From positions 1,054,001 through 1,118,000 of the forward strand of contig NC_020187.1 of assembly GCF_000315915.1 (NCBI RefSeq): a stretch of DNA of 64,000 bases. The letters run 5' to 3'. The position numbers and the translations under genes were made by a program. Origin of the DNA: Henningerozyma blattae CBS 6284. Lineage: Eukaryota; Ascomycota; Saccharomycetes; Saccharomycetales; Saccharomycetaceae. Numbering within the stretch: position 1 is the first letter of the stretch; each line of letters opens with the position of its first letter. The notes beneath the pieces were generated by a model that did not search any database, was not told the DNA's origin, and saw only the letters and a program-made list of their open reading frames with translations. This document shows, in pieces, positions 24,401 to 34,663 of the stretch.

Positions 24401-24934
24401 ATCTTTCAAAATATTGAACAGCCGGTTAGAAGCTTTAGTACTAATCTGAATAAAAGCATTCCTGTTTTGGAACTCTTAGTGTTTGCTCTTAAACAATATA
24501 GATCTGATATTTTTTCAGATGATAACAAAGTGCGTGATAAAGAAGTAGAGTTCTGGTCTCAGCTTTGCCCATATTTTACTAAACAGCCATTAGCCAATAA
24601 AACATCTCTTCTTCATAATAACAACGTTTTCTTTATCGTGGAATCTGGTGTTTTAAAAATGGAATTTAATCTACCTCAAGGATCTGTTTATGAAACTATG
24701 TCGAATAGAACATGTTATGGTAGAATCTTGGGCAAGGGTTATTTAAAGAAAAGTACAAGTCCTTTAAACATTAAAGCTGAAACCGATTGCATAATTTGGT
24801 TGATTAATAGTGAAGGCTTAGATAAAATGAAGGCCGAAAACTTAGAGTTGTACACTGAATTAACCCTGCTAGTTATGTCAGTAAAAGATGACAGATTTAA
24901 TAACCTATTAGGATATGCTCTAATTAGTGCTTAG
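21482..24934 (+). CDS. VSB1: Vacuolar SulP-family basic amino-acid storage protein Vsb1
   Basis: 1150 residues (yeast YGR125W 1036). Residues 1-320 are a hydrophilic Asn/Ser-rich N-terminus. About 325-765 is a SulP-type membrane domain with many transmembrane segments, beginning DIPACILGLLLNILDALSYG and ending near ILVGILIACFSFLVD. About 780-905 is a STAS domain with the DYSAAEGF motif. After a basic linker, residues about 995-1150 resemble a cyclic-nucleotide-binding fold. Vsb1 in S. cerevisiae is a vacuolar membrane protein needed for arginine and other basic amino-acid storage; substrate here is inferred by homology. It lies beside the asparagine synthetase gene as YGR125W lies beside ASN2. 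Confidence 0.95.
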   Translation: MVYAQQDSDNNSNRERNKLSEAISISLGLQEQQGNDNDKYNNDNSNIHGTLNNSRQRRKPSISLDPTLSRNIGARSFNCGAFLSRSIDNNLPTTDMFNSSTFRSSNSNNYFTHGLNSNNDHLPVINPFPKSSIHGSDNLHKRTAEISNEFNNSPTDTEDDNANTETPNIPSTAQSSNNLNDSNDFMIELDGNNNTNNSNNIVSSELPPTATSMFNNTNSTATSVQSLKIGNNEILKTISGDNGGIVNRLPIQELDEDIIDNDEYSRLLPTPSPSIYDDENALFFSSSNNYDSTDLENNNYISSSIPTTTDVTQSTSLSFKDMLTKHSLQILHDIPACILGLLLNILDALSYGMILFPITDSVFGHLGPTGLSMFYISTIISQLVYSGGFSAFPSGLGGEMIEIVPFFHTMALTVKNSIPSKDQNEIITTTIFCYVISCIFTGIVFFCLGKFKLGKLVGFFPRHILIGCIGGVGYFLIVTGIEVTTRVKKLEYSLEFLLSVITNMSTLFKLVLPISLSVLLNILQKIYSHSLLLPSFYIITFIAFHFIVALVPNLSLDSLRATGWIFPVAESSDTWYSHYKYFNFFNCHWDLVFKQIPTMFALTFFGILHVPINVPALAMSVQMDKYDVDKELIAHGYSNLISGLFGSVQNYLVYTNSVLFIRAGGNTASAGLVLAGFTAIILFIGPVIISFIPVCIVGSLIFLLGWELIVEALLDTWGKVTKFEYITIMIIVFTMGIYDFVLGILVGILIACFSFLVDSTKLQTVNGEFNGTVAKSTVYRDYVQSQFLSGIAEQIYVLKLQNVLFFGTIISIEEKIDMLLEISDNDSSKRRIKYLILDLKNVNSDNIDYSAAEGFNRIKRFTQSKRIQLIISSIKDTDKIYKMFNNVNLLENVELFSDLNGALEWCENEFLYQYRQVKNKARARAKRKATSRDVVRTGYLSTSVSNTLNDRKSSGNLPINTPRNHQMVSVAKNIFQNIEQPVRSFSTNLNKSIPVLELLVFALKQYRSDIFSDDNKVRDKEVEFWSQLCPYFTKQPLANKTSLLHNNNVFFIVESGVLKMEFNLPQGSVYETMSNRTCYGRILGKGYLKKSTSPLNIKAETDCIIWLINSEGLDKMKAENLELYTELTLLVMSVKDDRFNNLLGYALISA

Positions 24935-25138
24935 ACATTAAAAAGAAAAGTTTCTATTCCTCAGGCTATCGACATTCTACAAAATTCATAATATATACTT
25001 GCATTATATACTAATAAACAAATTCCATAATTTATTTGATATTTCGAAATATTTTTAAGAATATTATAAAAAGTATCCCTATTTATTGTCAAAGAACATC
25101 CAAAAACAAACGAACAATAATAATAACTAAATGTACGT

Positions 25139-26068
25139 TTAAAAATAACTGTTGACAGTAAAATCCGAGAAATTGATCACGAAGGAATGTGGGATAATGT
25201 TTGATACGCTAACATCTAAAATATCAGACTTACAATTTGTTCTATAAAAGTTGATCAATTCATTTCGTGTATCATCTGAAACCCAATGGTCTGTACTACT
25301 AAATAAAAACCACGTAGAGACATTTTCTTTATTACAATAGTCGATCAAACGTTTCTGAAAGTTCCAGTCATCTCTGATATGTTTCATTTCATGAGAAGCC
25401 AATCCTAAGCATTGCTTTACAAATGATCCATTCGTTAGAAACACAGTAGAAGCATCTGCTGCGTGATTATCATTGTTTTTACATCCCATTATAATCGTTA
25501 ACAACCATCTGGTAAATATTGCAGGAAATAGCTTACTGAAAGCCAGCGTGCTTAAAAGTCCCAAAAATATAGGAAGCTCTCTAAACAAATTAAATGCCCT
25601 TGTCATTTTTATTCCTTTTACTGATCTGTGAATATCAACGACAGTTGGCGTAACCAGGCCTAACTTAATAACATTACCAATTAAATTAGAATCCATAATT
25701 ACTCGTTGAGCCATATAGGCACCAACTGAGTGTCCCATAATGATTATATTTCTCTTTGGAGATGAAAAATTGTTAATTACTTCCACTTTATGAGATACCT
25801 GCTCATCTAAAGTATACACTTTAGTTGATAAGACATTTTTAATTTGATTCCCATTAGACATACCAGCATGGGAGACTCCAAGGATTTCCCAAGTAGGGTA
25901 TTTATCGTGGAGAGACCTTAGCATTTTAGTATAATATTCTAAAAGCCCTGGATTACCAGGTATCCAAATGAAAAGAGGAGTATCCTCTGTAATTTTATAA
26001 TCCTTAGCAGGTGGAAAGTGAACGATAGAAGTTGGATATCTGGAATCCGGGTATATTTGGATAGTCAT
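25139..26068 (-). CDS. YPR147C: Lipid-droplet-associated serine hydrolase
   Basis: 309-residue alpha/beta hydrolase of the LDAH family; the yeast homologue YPR147C (about 304 residues) localises to lipid droplets and has been linked to lipase activity. An oxyanion-side motif IPGNPG lies at residues 36-41, the nucleophile elbow GHSVGAY has Ser114, and a C-terminal IPHSF supplies the likely catalytic His294; the acid is probably in SSTDHW. No signal peptide is obvious. It is convergent with VSB1 and lies upstream of UTP8 on the same strand. Substrate is not known from sequence. Confidence 0.93.
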   Translation of the reverse strand: MTIQIYPDSRYPTSIVHFPPAKDYKITEDTPLFIWIPGNPGLLEYYTKMLRSLHDKYPTWEILGVSHAGMSNGNQIKNVLSTKVYTLDEQVSHKVEVINNFSSPKRNIIIMGHSVGAYMAQRVIMDSNLIGNVIKLGLVTPTVVDIHRSVKGIKMTRAFNLFRELPIFLGLLSTLAFSKLFPAIFTRWLLTIIMGCKNNDNHAADASTVFLTNGSFVKQCLGLASHEMKHIRDDWNFQKRLIDYCNKENVSTWFLFSSTDHWVSDDTRNELINFYRTNCKSDILDVSVSNIIPHSFVINFSDFTVNSYF

Positions 26069-26460
26069 AATTTAATCCACAGACCAGTTTTGATATTAAG
26101 TGCTAGTATTAAAGGATAAATATAATACTCCGTTTTGAGTTATAACTATAACATTTGTAAATGTTGTAGAAGAATTTGTTGTTCGATTTAGCTACTAATA
26201 TATAGGAAAATATTATTCTGTATTTAGGGTAAAGTTATTTTTCCGGAGCTGCCACATTTCTTTTCTCAAGGTCTTGCGGAATTAAAAGTGATGAGCTTCA
26301 AAAAGAAAAAATGTAAACATCCTTTAATGCCAAAAACTCATGAATATAACCTTAAACATGTAAAGATTAAGCTCAATGGATTATAAATGTGGATATTTTT
26401 ATATAGATGTCTATATTACAAAGAAAAACAAAGAAAACAAAGATCTATTTAAGTGCGATC
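26069..26460. other. Intergenic region between UTP8 and YPR147C
   Basis: About 390 AT-rich bases holding the YPR147C-type promoter and the UTP8 3' end. Nothing else is recognised. Confidence 0.6.
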
Positions 26461-28557
26461 TTATATATCTAAATAGTCCACACTGTATACAGATAACGTT
26501 TCTTTGTTACCGATTACAGATTTTAGATAAGCATTTTTGAATGGACGAGGAGTTGTACTTGTATCCAACAGATGCCATAATTCGGAACTTCTTTCAGCAA
26601 TGGTAACTTGCTCGTTAATATAGTTTGATAAACGTTCTAATAGTGGACCTTTCAAGGCAAATAAACCAATGGAGTCTAAGACCAAAGATAATAGTTGGAA
26701 CAGTTGTGGAGTGTTAGTTTGAATTTCTTCTGTTGTTGGAGTAATTATAAATTCAATGAAATTTTCAATGTCAACATTATCTAGTTTTTTTATTTCTTGC
26801 TTAACATCGTTTCTTGAGTAGTCCTGTAAAACACGTAATGATATATCTAAGGTAAGTTCACCATTTTTAACAGTAAATAGTTGGAATAAGAGTTCAGACA
26901 GAGGCAAGTTTGGACATGTAACAATTGCTTGCTTGAATAATCTTGGATGATCCTTTAATTTATCTAACAAGCCTACAGTGAGCTTAATAGGGAATAATGG
27001 ATGTGTTAAAAGGAACGTAAACGCCTTTGGAAATTCAGTATCGAACTTTTTAAATATTAGATCAATGGTGTTTGCAATAAAATCTTGATCGGAGATAAAT
27101 CTATCATTTTCAGTGTAATGATTCTCTTTAATCTCCAAACTTTCAAAAAATGTTTTATCAAAATCTGAAATTGTATCAGAGGATTTCAAATCTGCTAAAA
27201 TTTTGTTGAAATTAAATGATTTCACATTAGAAATATCATGAACAGGTGTGCCGATCAAACTTTTCTCATCATTTTCATCAAATAGAGGTTTTAAATCAGA
27301 ATGACTTCCTTCACTTAATTTTTTTGAAACACCTTTGCCTAAAGAATCCTTTAAAGTACCAGAACCAACTTCGATATTAATTAATTCTAAAGCGGATGCA
27401 GAGGTTGGACCTGATTTCGTAGAAACACCAATAGCAATTGTTCTTTGAGTGATATTAGAATCTCCAATGGTAGCAGATTGTAATAATTGAAATGTCTTGA
27501 CATGTGTAAATTCTCTTTCAGCTAGGATAGACCTGTGTAGGGTATCTATTAGATAAACCACGTTATTTATGGCCAAAACCAATCTATTATTTGCAACGGG
27601 TTTTATTGAAGATACATCAATAGTGTTTGGGAAGATTTCTGCCAAGGAAATATTTTGCAATAATTGACATTGTGGCAGAGAATAGACAAAGAGTTCAGAA
27701 CCAGTTAATCTGTATAGCTTACCAAATTGGTATGATAGCTTAGATTTTGATAAATCAAAATCTTGCAAAATCGAGAAACTCAATTCGCTAACCTGGTTAG
27801 AGTCAGAATCTAATCTTAATTGGTATAATTTAAAGCACACTGAAGATTTTTCTTCATCAATGTTTGATAATATTAACAGAAAGTTTTGTTTTGATTCAGT
27901 GAAATGTTGAACAAATTGAACATCATTATATGCAATATCTAAAGAAGACTTTAAATTTAAATCAAAATCAAAAAGCTTAACCAAACCATTTTTTAAAACG
28001 ACTACAATAGTCTTAAATTCTTTGAATATTTTTATGTTAACAACCTTGGAATCAACTTTAATAGTCTTCTTTCTAATAATTTCACCTGGTGTGGTAGAAA
28101 ACTCATCCAAACCAGTAGTCTTAACAGAAATATTTAGTGTATTTGATTTATTTGCAACTAAACCATATGCCCAAAGTTCGACAGATCTTTTAGTTACATC
28201 AGTATTTTCAGCTACGCTTACCTCTTCTGTAGATTCCATATTATCCTTATCAACCAAATCTGATTTATCAGTTGTGACGGTTGAATTTGCATTTTCTACT
28301 TCTTCAATATAATGAGATATATTAGATGCAGTAACATTGTTGGTAGAGGGTATGGCGATATTAAATAATAACTTTGGTGTCGGATTTATAATATATTGAG
28401 AAATCCCAGATCCAGATATCCCAAGGGTTACCTTATTAGTGTCATAAGTAAATGTATCTGGAGCAACCTGCAAATAATCTGTTTGTAAAGAATAATTGCT
28501 TAGAGATGCAATTTTTGGTAAAACTGCCAGTCTAAAAGGCTGAGATAGTGATGGCAT
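26461..28557 (-). CDS. UTP8: t-UTP/UTP-A subunit Utp8
   Basis: 698 residues (713 in yeast). Utp8 belongs to the UTP-A (t-UTP) subcomplex of the small-subunit processome, acting early on pre-rRNA in the nucleolus, and has also been tied to tRNA export. The opening MPSLSQPFRLAVLPKIASLS is nearly invariant in the family, and GISGSGISQYIINPTPKL follows. The N-terminal half looks like a beta-propeller, the C-terminal third is helical. It is divergent from SYF2 as YGR128C-YGR129W are in yeast. PAC and RRPE elements in the shared promoter support co-regulation with ribosome-biogenesis genes. Confidence 0.97.
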   Translation of the reverse strand: MPSLSQPFRLAVLPKIASLSNYSLQTDYLQVAPDTFTYDTNKVTLGISGSGISQYIINPTPKLLFNIAIPSTNNVTASNISHYIEEVENANSTVTTDKSDLVDKDNMESTEEVSVAENTDVTKRSVELWAYGLVANKSNTLNISVKTTGLDEFSTTPGEIIRKKTIKVDSKVVNIKIFKEFKTIVVVLKNGLVKLFDFDLNLKSSLDIAYNDVQFVQHFTESKQNFLLILSNIDEEKSSVCFKLYQLRLDSDSNQVSELSFSILQDFDLSKSKLSYQFGKLYRLTGSELFVYSLPQCQLLQNISLAEIFPNTIDVSSIKPVANNRLVLAINNVVYLIDTLHRSILAEREFTHVKTFQLLQSATIGDSNITQRTIAIGVSTKSGPTSASALELINIEVGSGTLKDSLGKGVSKKLSEGSHSDLKPLFDENDEKSLIGTPVHDISNVKSFNFNKILADLKSSDTISDFDKTFFESLEIKENHYTENDRFISDQDFIANTIDLIFKKFDTEFPKAFTFLLTHPLFPIKLTVGLLDKLKDHPRLFKQAIVTCPNLPLSELLFQLFTVKNGELTLDISLRVLQDYSRNDVKQEIKKLDNVDIENFIEFIITPTTEEIQTNTPQLFQLLSLVLDSIGLFALKGPLLERLSNYINEQVTIAERSSELWHLLDTSTTPRPFKNAYLKSVIGNKETLSVYSVDYLDI

Positions 28558-28739
28558 ATTTCAGAATATTCTTTTATGATGCAAAGGCAGCAAACACTAA
28601 AGTATATCAAGCGTTAAAAAAATACTCAAAGAAATAACAATAAGTTATTTCAAAAATTGTAGATTAATAATACAAAAGCTAAAACTAATCTACTTAAGAT
28701 TTTCTAAAGAAAACCGTTTTCATATTATTTGAATAGATG

Positions 28740-28780
28740 CTCATCGCTTCATTTTTTTTTTCACACTTTGAAAAATTTCA
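28740..28780. promoter_or_regulatory. PAC and RRPE elements in the UTP8-SYF2 promoter
   Basis: CTCATCGC at 28740-28747 (PAC on the UTP8 strand) and the palindromic TGAAAAATTTCA at 28769-28780 (RRPE core). They lie about 180-220 bases upstream of the UTP8 ATG and 150 bases upstream of SYF2. The remaining 28558-28931 spacer holds nothing else recognised. Confidence 0.82.
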
Positions 28781-28931
28781 TATCGCATGTGACCAAATAT
28801 TCTGGTAAGTTGAACATAGCAATGACATTTGGGGATTGTAAAGATCATTAAAACTTGCAAAAAAGAAATTACTAAAATATAAAGTTTCATGAGGTTGATA
28901 TTTAGAAATGAGCAGCAACACATAGTTAAAT

Positions 28932-29600
28932 ATGTATGATATAAATGAACTAGAAACATCATGGAAAACTTTAAAAGAAAAAGCTGAGAATACTAGAATT
29001 AATAATCAACATTTTTTGACATCTCTTAGGGATAAGTCTGCCACTAACAACAAACCTAAGGTTTATAGCATGACAGACGAGTTTGATAAAGATGAATTAC
29101 CAATTAATGATGAAAATGCTCGTAAAAATCATTCAGAAGAAGAAAGAATATCTAAATTGATGAATTACACTTTAAGAGAGTATAAAGATTGGGAGTTAAA
29201 ACAAAACGAATACACTACTGAATCTCAGACTAATTCTAAAGATGACCAAATCGAATCACTGGATAGCCTTGCAAAAAGAACTTACGATAAAGATATCAGG
29301 AAACTAAATAAAGCTTTACGTGCTACAAACTCAGGCAACAAATCCAATAAACCTGGGAAAATTATTAAAAATCACAGGAATGAATCTAATAAGATAGTTA
29401 TTAAAGATGATAAATTTTTGGTAGAAGAATTAGTTAATAATTTAAAGACTAAAAGTGATAGATTATATAAACATTTAGGTGAAAGGAGAAAGAATTACTC
29501 TACTACATTAAGTGGGCACGTCAATACAAAAAATCAAGAATTTAATGAGAAATTAACTAGGGAATGGAAAAAGCTCAGCAATTCGATAGATCATATATGA
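28932..29600 (+). CDS. SYF2: Pre-mRNA splicing factor Syf2
   Basis: 222 residues (215 in yeast). Syf2 is a component of the NineTeen-complex-associated spliceosome, acting with Isy1 and Syf1 in the nucleus and linked to cell-cycle progression through splicing of tubulin pre-mRNA. The protein is a highly charged helical rod. The segments TLREYKDWELKQ, LAKRTYDKDIRKL and the C-terminal LGERRKNY...NEKLTREW block are family hallmarks. No domain with catalytic function. It is divergent from UTP8 and convergent with YGR130C, as in the S. cerevisiae chromosome VII order. Confidence 0.95.
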   Translation: MYDINELETSWKTLKEKAENTRINNQHFLTSLRDKSATNNKPKVYSMTDEFDKDELPINDENARKNHSEEERISKLMNYTLREYKDWELKQNEYTTESQTNSKDDQIESLDSLAKRTYDKDIRKLNKALRATNSGNKSNKPGKIIKNHRNESNKIVIKDDKFLVEELVNNLKTKSDRLYKHLGERRKNYSTTLSGHVNTKNQEFNEKLTREWKKLSNSIDHI

Positions 29601-30446
29601 TTATGATTTTTTAAACAATAAAAAAACATCCTTTCATCAAACGTGACCATTCTTCAACTTGCATCAATAAACCTAATGAGAATATTTTATGCAACATTCT
29701 GCACATTGAGATAATTATTTGAATTTCTTCTATGTTATTTGAAATATGTGCTAATTACAAGAACCTAAGTCACTAGTTATCCTGATATAATAGAAAGATG
29801 CCATGACATGATCTTCATGCCTATAATAGATGTAGATACATGCAATGCTTTCTATCGACCAGCTCATCCTTTCAACGCTCAAGAAAAGTTTGTTAATATA
29901 TTTAAGGATAATAGTTCATTCAACTATTTTCCCTGTAAAACATAAAGTTTTGAAAATGAGTTTCCATGTTCAACAATCGAATTATCTATCAACGATGGGC
30001 TCAGATTATTGTAGCATTTACAGAGCATCACATTAGCTTTTGCTAATTCTATGACTATAATTTACTTATAATTTCTAATATTTCGATGGGACCCATGCTT
30101 ATTCAATAATCTACCATTCATTTAATAGGACGATTCTATCAAATAGTATCTAATATACTATAGGTCTTAAACTAAAAAGCCCTGGGCTCCACCTATTCAC
30201 TAACGCTTGCAATAGGAGAATAAAAAATTCTATGAAATTGATCGCTTGCTTTAAGGCTAATAAGAGACATATTATAGCCCAACTCAATACAAATCTCATA
30301 TAATTCTGACAATTCATAAAGTCAAATCTTGTTAAACTAATCTATAGGTAAATTATATAGTTTTTGAATAACGTAAAGTAAAATAAAATCAAATCAAATA
30401 TAGGAAATATTATCAAAGTACATAAATAACACAACATCTGTGGTTC
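29601..30446. other. Convergent SYF2-YGR130C intergenic region
   Basis: About 850 bases of AT-rich 3' flanks. Short ORFs here have no family features. No repeat, tRNA or snoRNA box pair was recognised. Confidence 0.6.
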
Positions 30447-32884
30447 CTATTTTGCGCTACTATTAGGCACAGAAATCAGCTCTTCTTCTGACTCCCAATC
30501 GTACATAGAAGGATGTTCATCACCATCATCTGCAGAAGCATATACACTAACTGTGGAAGGACCATGATTTTGATCAGTTGCTGATACTTTCCAGGAATTG
30601 TAGAACGATGTAATTGTTTAACTGCAATTGAATGGGCTGTTCCACGTCTTATATTGGTATCATCATTTAATTCAGTTAATGATGACGTTTCAGAAGAACT
30701 ATTGATTGGCATCGAATTAATAGAAGAAGCGCTTGATAAAGTTGAACTCAGTTTTACAGAATAATTTTTTGTTAAATCTTTTAATCGCGAAATTAGTGTA
30801 TTTAAATTCAAACGTTCATTCTTTAACGATTCCTTAATTTTTAATTTATTTGATACTTGCAGTTTGATGCTTTTTTCTAATTCTGTGTTTATTGGTGTCT
30901 TTGGTATAGGGGCAGGAGTTGAACTACTAGGGTTTAATTGCCGAGAATTTACCACAGGTTGATCCATAGTGCTGATTGCTGTTTCTAAATCTCCACCTAA
31001 TTCATCGTTGGAGTTTATAGTTATTGTTGAACGAGATGATCCAGAGTGAATACTTGCATTTGAAGCTGTATTTGTATTTGCAGTTGCCTTTGCATTAGAA
31101 CTTACATTTGTATTTGTATTTGTTGTTGGTGATGATACAAGTTTTTTAACTGGAGACAGAGGTGGTGCTGGTTTAGCTGATTCAGACAATTCTGTAATTT
31201 TTTGTTTAACATCTGCCAAATTTTTATTCAATTGCTTTATTACATTTACTTTTGAATCTATTTGTTCATTTAGTTTTGACTGCTCTGACTTCCAATCTTT
31301 AATCAATGGTGTACAATCAGATTGCTTTGTAACAGCATCTTTTGTATCCAAAGAGATTGCAGCAGTTGGTGGTGAACTTTGTAGGATATAAGTGATTTCG
31401 TCATTCTTTTTAATAATTTGGTTTTTCTTAATCAACATCTTTTCATGATAATTTTCAATATCGATATCATTTTTCTCTACATTATCGTTCATTAATGAAT
31501 CAATCTTGGCTTTGTAATCAATAATATCTTTTTCAATCGATTTAATCTTCAAATCAAGTTCATTTATGGAATTATTAAATTCTTCATTTTTTTCCTTATA
31601 TTTTATATTTGAATCATTAATATAATCCTTCACCCTTTTATTATGAACTTTAATGTTATAATTAACTAAATCATAAACTGATTTAGAAAGAATTATGGAG
31701 TTATTATTATATCTTGTTTTAACCAACAATTCTGGATTCTTTGGAGTGGCCTTTGGATTTATCACATTATTCATTTCTCTTAGAGTACTAGTCTTAATAT
31801 TAGTTAAATTTGAATTGACATTTCTTTGATTAGAGGGCGAATTGGAATATTGATCACGATTCGAATTTCTTTTGAAAACAGTAAAGAAAGAAGAAGTAGA
31901 TCTTGAAGGAGTGGGCTCACGGGTATTAGAGTTTGATTTGGAGTTAGTAGATGTGGTTGCACCATAAACTTGAACCACTTCGGTATGAATTTTTGGTGCC
32001 AAATCCAAAGCCATTGGTTTTTCACCAATTGAAGAACTACTTGTGGATGAAGCAACACTTACATTATCAGAGGGAACCCATGATTGAGCATCTTGCGAAT
32101 CATCTTCAATTTCAGTATCAATTTGATCATCTTCTTGTACATTAGATTGGGCTAGACCATCAGATTTTCTTGTCAAGTTTTCCGTGATATCTTGATCTGA
32201 AACTGCATCTACAAACGAAGATTCTGGTTCAGACTCAGAGCCAATATCAGGTTTCTCCTCCGTATTGGCTTCCTTTTTCAACTTCCCTTTAGGAGCATCT
32301 AGTTTTGCAATTGAAGTTTTATCAGAAATAGAAGACTGAGTCTTTTTCGTTGCTTTTGGCTTGTCAGTGTTAGTTTTTAATTTAGAATCCTTTTGCTTGC
32401 TTTTTGAAACAGGTCGTTGACCAATTGGCTCAACCTTGATTAATTTTTGCGATTTTTGTAAATAGTCCAATTGTGATTCCTTCTCTGTTAATTGAGCAAA
32501 TAGTTTATCCTGTCTAATTTCATTTTCTATCAATAAAACGGGGAAGGGAATATCCTTGGCTCTCTTGGTACTTGGGTGAATATTCTTGTACCCTAAATCT
32601 TGTGGTGTCATATTTGAATAAGGTGAAGTAGCTGAAATTGTTGGGTATCTATGGTTTTTCTTTTTCAAAGCAACGTTCATATTACTTGGGGTCTGAGTAT
32701 CACGAAAAGGGGATTTGTATTGTTTACCTTTACCATGCAATGTATGTGAATTAATGGCAGTTTGAAGGACATCTGAAGGTTCCACAGAGTCGGTGTTACC
32801 ATTTTTCCTTTTTTTGTTATGACTATTATGATGAAGTTTATTCTTTTTCGAGTGTCTGTTACTAGACAATAGACTAGACGGCAT
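30447..32884 (-). CDS. YGR130C: Eisosome-associated coiled-coil protein, C-terminal frameshift
   Basis: Homologue of yeast YGR130C (816 residues), a phosphorylated cortical protein of eisosomes. Landmarks: KSPFRDTQ, YPTISATSPYS and DLGYKNIHPSTKRAKDIPFP near residues 60-115, NPELLVKTRYN mid-protein, and coiled coils after about residue 410. The uninterrupted frame stops at 30476 with an atypical hydrophobic tail. A frame shifted by -1, open from 30617 to a stop at 30447-30449, instead encodes an acidic end (MYDWESEEEL) resembling the yeast C-terminus. So one base appears to be missing at about 30600-30617, or the reading frame is genuinely altered. Neighbours match S. cerevisiae (SYF2 and FHN1). 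Confidence 0.88.
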
Positions 32885-34663
32885 TGTGTGTATTACTGAT
32901 ATTGAGGATAGATATAGTTGTATCTTAACTTCTTCGGCAGCTCAATATAAAGATATAGATAGATACAGATATAGATATCTTCTTACAATGGGCGAATAGT
33001 TTCTAATGAAATTTGGAAAATAAGAAACAGGATAGAAATGGATATGAAATATTGTTTCCTCTTTTTTGTTTTTACTTTTATTTTATTCTATTTTATTCTA
33101 TTCTATTATTTTTTCAAAAAAATAAGTATTGATAGCCACAGTTCTAATATATAAGCGTCCAAGGGCAACTATATATTGTCTGAATTAATCATAATTAATC
33201 CCAATTAATGAACAAACTAAAACATTAATTTGGTCTTTTCTGAAACGTTGGGATTATCCTTAACCTGAAAATCTTGATGTCTGTTTTGGTCCTCTTGCCC
33301 TGTTGGTCCTTTCTATCTATTGTTTAGAATTACTTATTTTCTATTTGGCGAGTCTCAGAAGATGAAGTTGTATTCGCTATTCAGCAGCCTCCTCAGACAA
33401 GCATGTAGTGCCGTCATTTCTGGATTTCTTTTTCCTGTTCTACGGCATTCTCTCTGCAGCGTGTCTCAGGGCGTCGCGTAAAAATTTACGTAGTCCAGAG
33501 AAATCCTGTAGGACATCATGTTTTGGCGTGGTATAGAAATGGTCGCAGTCCCCCCGCACTATCCCATTTTGGTCAGAAAGCGATGCGTACCGATCGGGAC
33601 TCCCTAGTAGCTCCGATAGCCTAAAACGGATATGGCTGACACATTTGGGCACGAAGAATATTTCTATTCCATTTTAGGAGAGTGTTCTGTGCCGAAAATG
33701 TTAATGAGCATTCAATCACATTTCCAGAATAGGACACAGGGGATTGGTGACCAATGCGGCTGTTTCCTGTTTCGGTATTGAATATTCGTATGTTAAAGGT
33801 CCTGGAAAAAGCTATCCGAATGCGGTATAGGGGTACACACAGGGCTGCCCAGCAGAGATATTTCCTAAAAAGGAGTGTCGATCAGATGACTGATAATCGG
33901 GTAAATTTCTTTTTATTATTTGTTGTTAAATGGATGGATATTGGTGTAACAACATAATGTCAAGGTAAGAGACGGAAAAGACATCTTAAAAAGGGAGGCC
34001 ATTGTTAGGGATACTCATGATTGAAGATTGATGATATTAACAAAACGTGTTTGTATGGCTGTGCTTGTCTGCTTAAAAAATATTATTACAATACACATGG
34101 TCACAACTTGTTACTGGTAGAAGTAATATTCATGCTCGTAATATTATGTGGATTAGGATATACTATGTGTTTATTACTACTTAAAGTGTTAAGCTTTAAG
34201 CAATGAGAGCGTTACTATAGGATTTCGTATCCCTTTACTGCAAATAGAAATAATTCAATAGCGTATATCATCTACAACAGGACTCCTTGCAATATATAAC
34301 ATTTTTTTCACATACACTAAGGACACAGCAGGTAATACTGAATTGCCAAGACTAGGCACTGAACGAAATGCTTTTTATTTTTTTTTTTTTTGTCATTATT
34401 TAAATATATTCATATTATTCTACTCTTCTTGTTTCAGATATATTTCTCTAACTTTCTTTTATTTGCAGTATAGTAGTTGGAGATAGAGAGAAAGAAAGAA
34501 GTCTTTTGTATTTTTGTTGGCACGTCAATATTGAAATAAATTAGCCAATCATTCTTCAATTTAATCAGTCATAATCTCTCTTCAGTCAAGTACAAAAAGT
34601 ATATTATCAGATATTATTTTAGGAAAAAAACAAAAATTATAAATATATTGCTATTTCGTAACT
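32885..34663. other. YGR130C-FHN1 divergent intergenic region
   Basis: 1.8 kb without a credible gene. 33360-33860 is noticeably richer in G+C than its flanks. A 70-codon minus-strand ORF lies in that block (33440-33652) but shows no recognisable family. The last 300 bases are a T-rich promoter. No RNA gene was recognised. Confidence 0.6.

Noticed and set aside
33440..33652. 70-codon minus-strand ORF as a gene
   Set aside because: No recognisable domain and no promoter evidence; kept only as part of a compositional observation.
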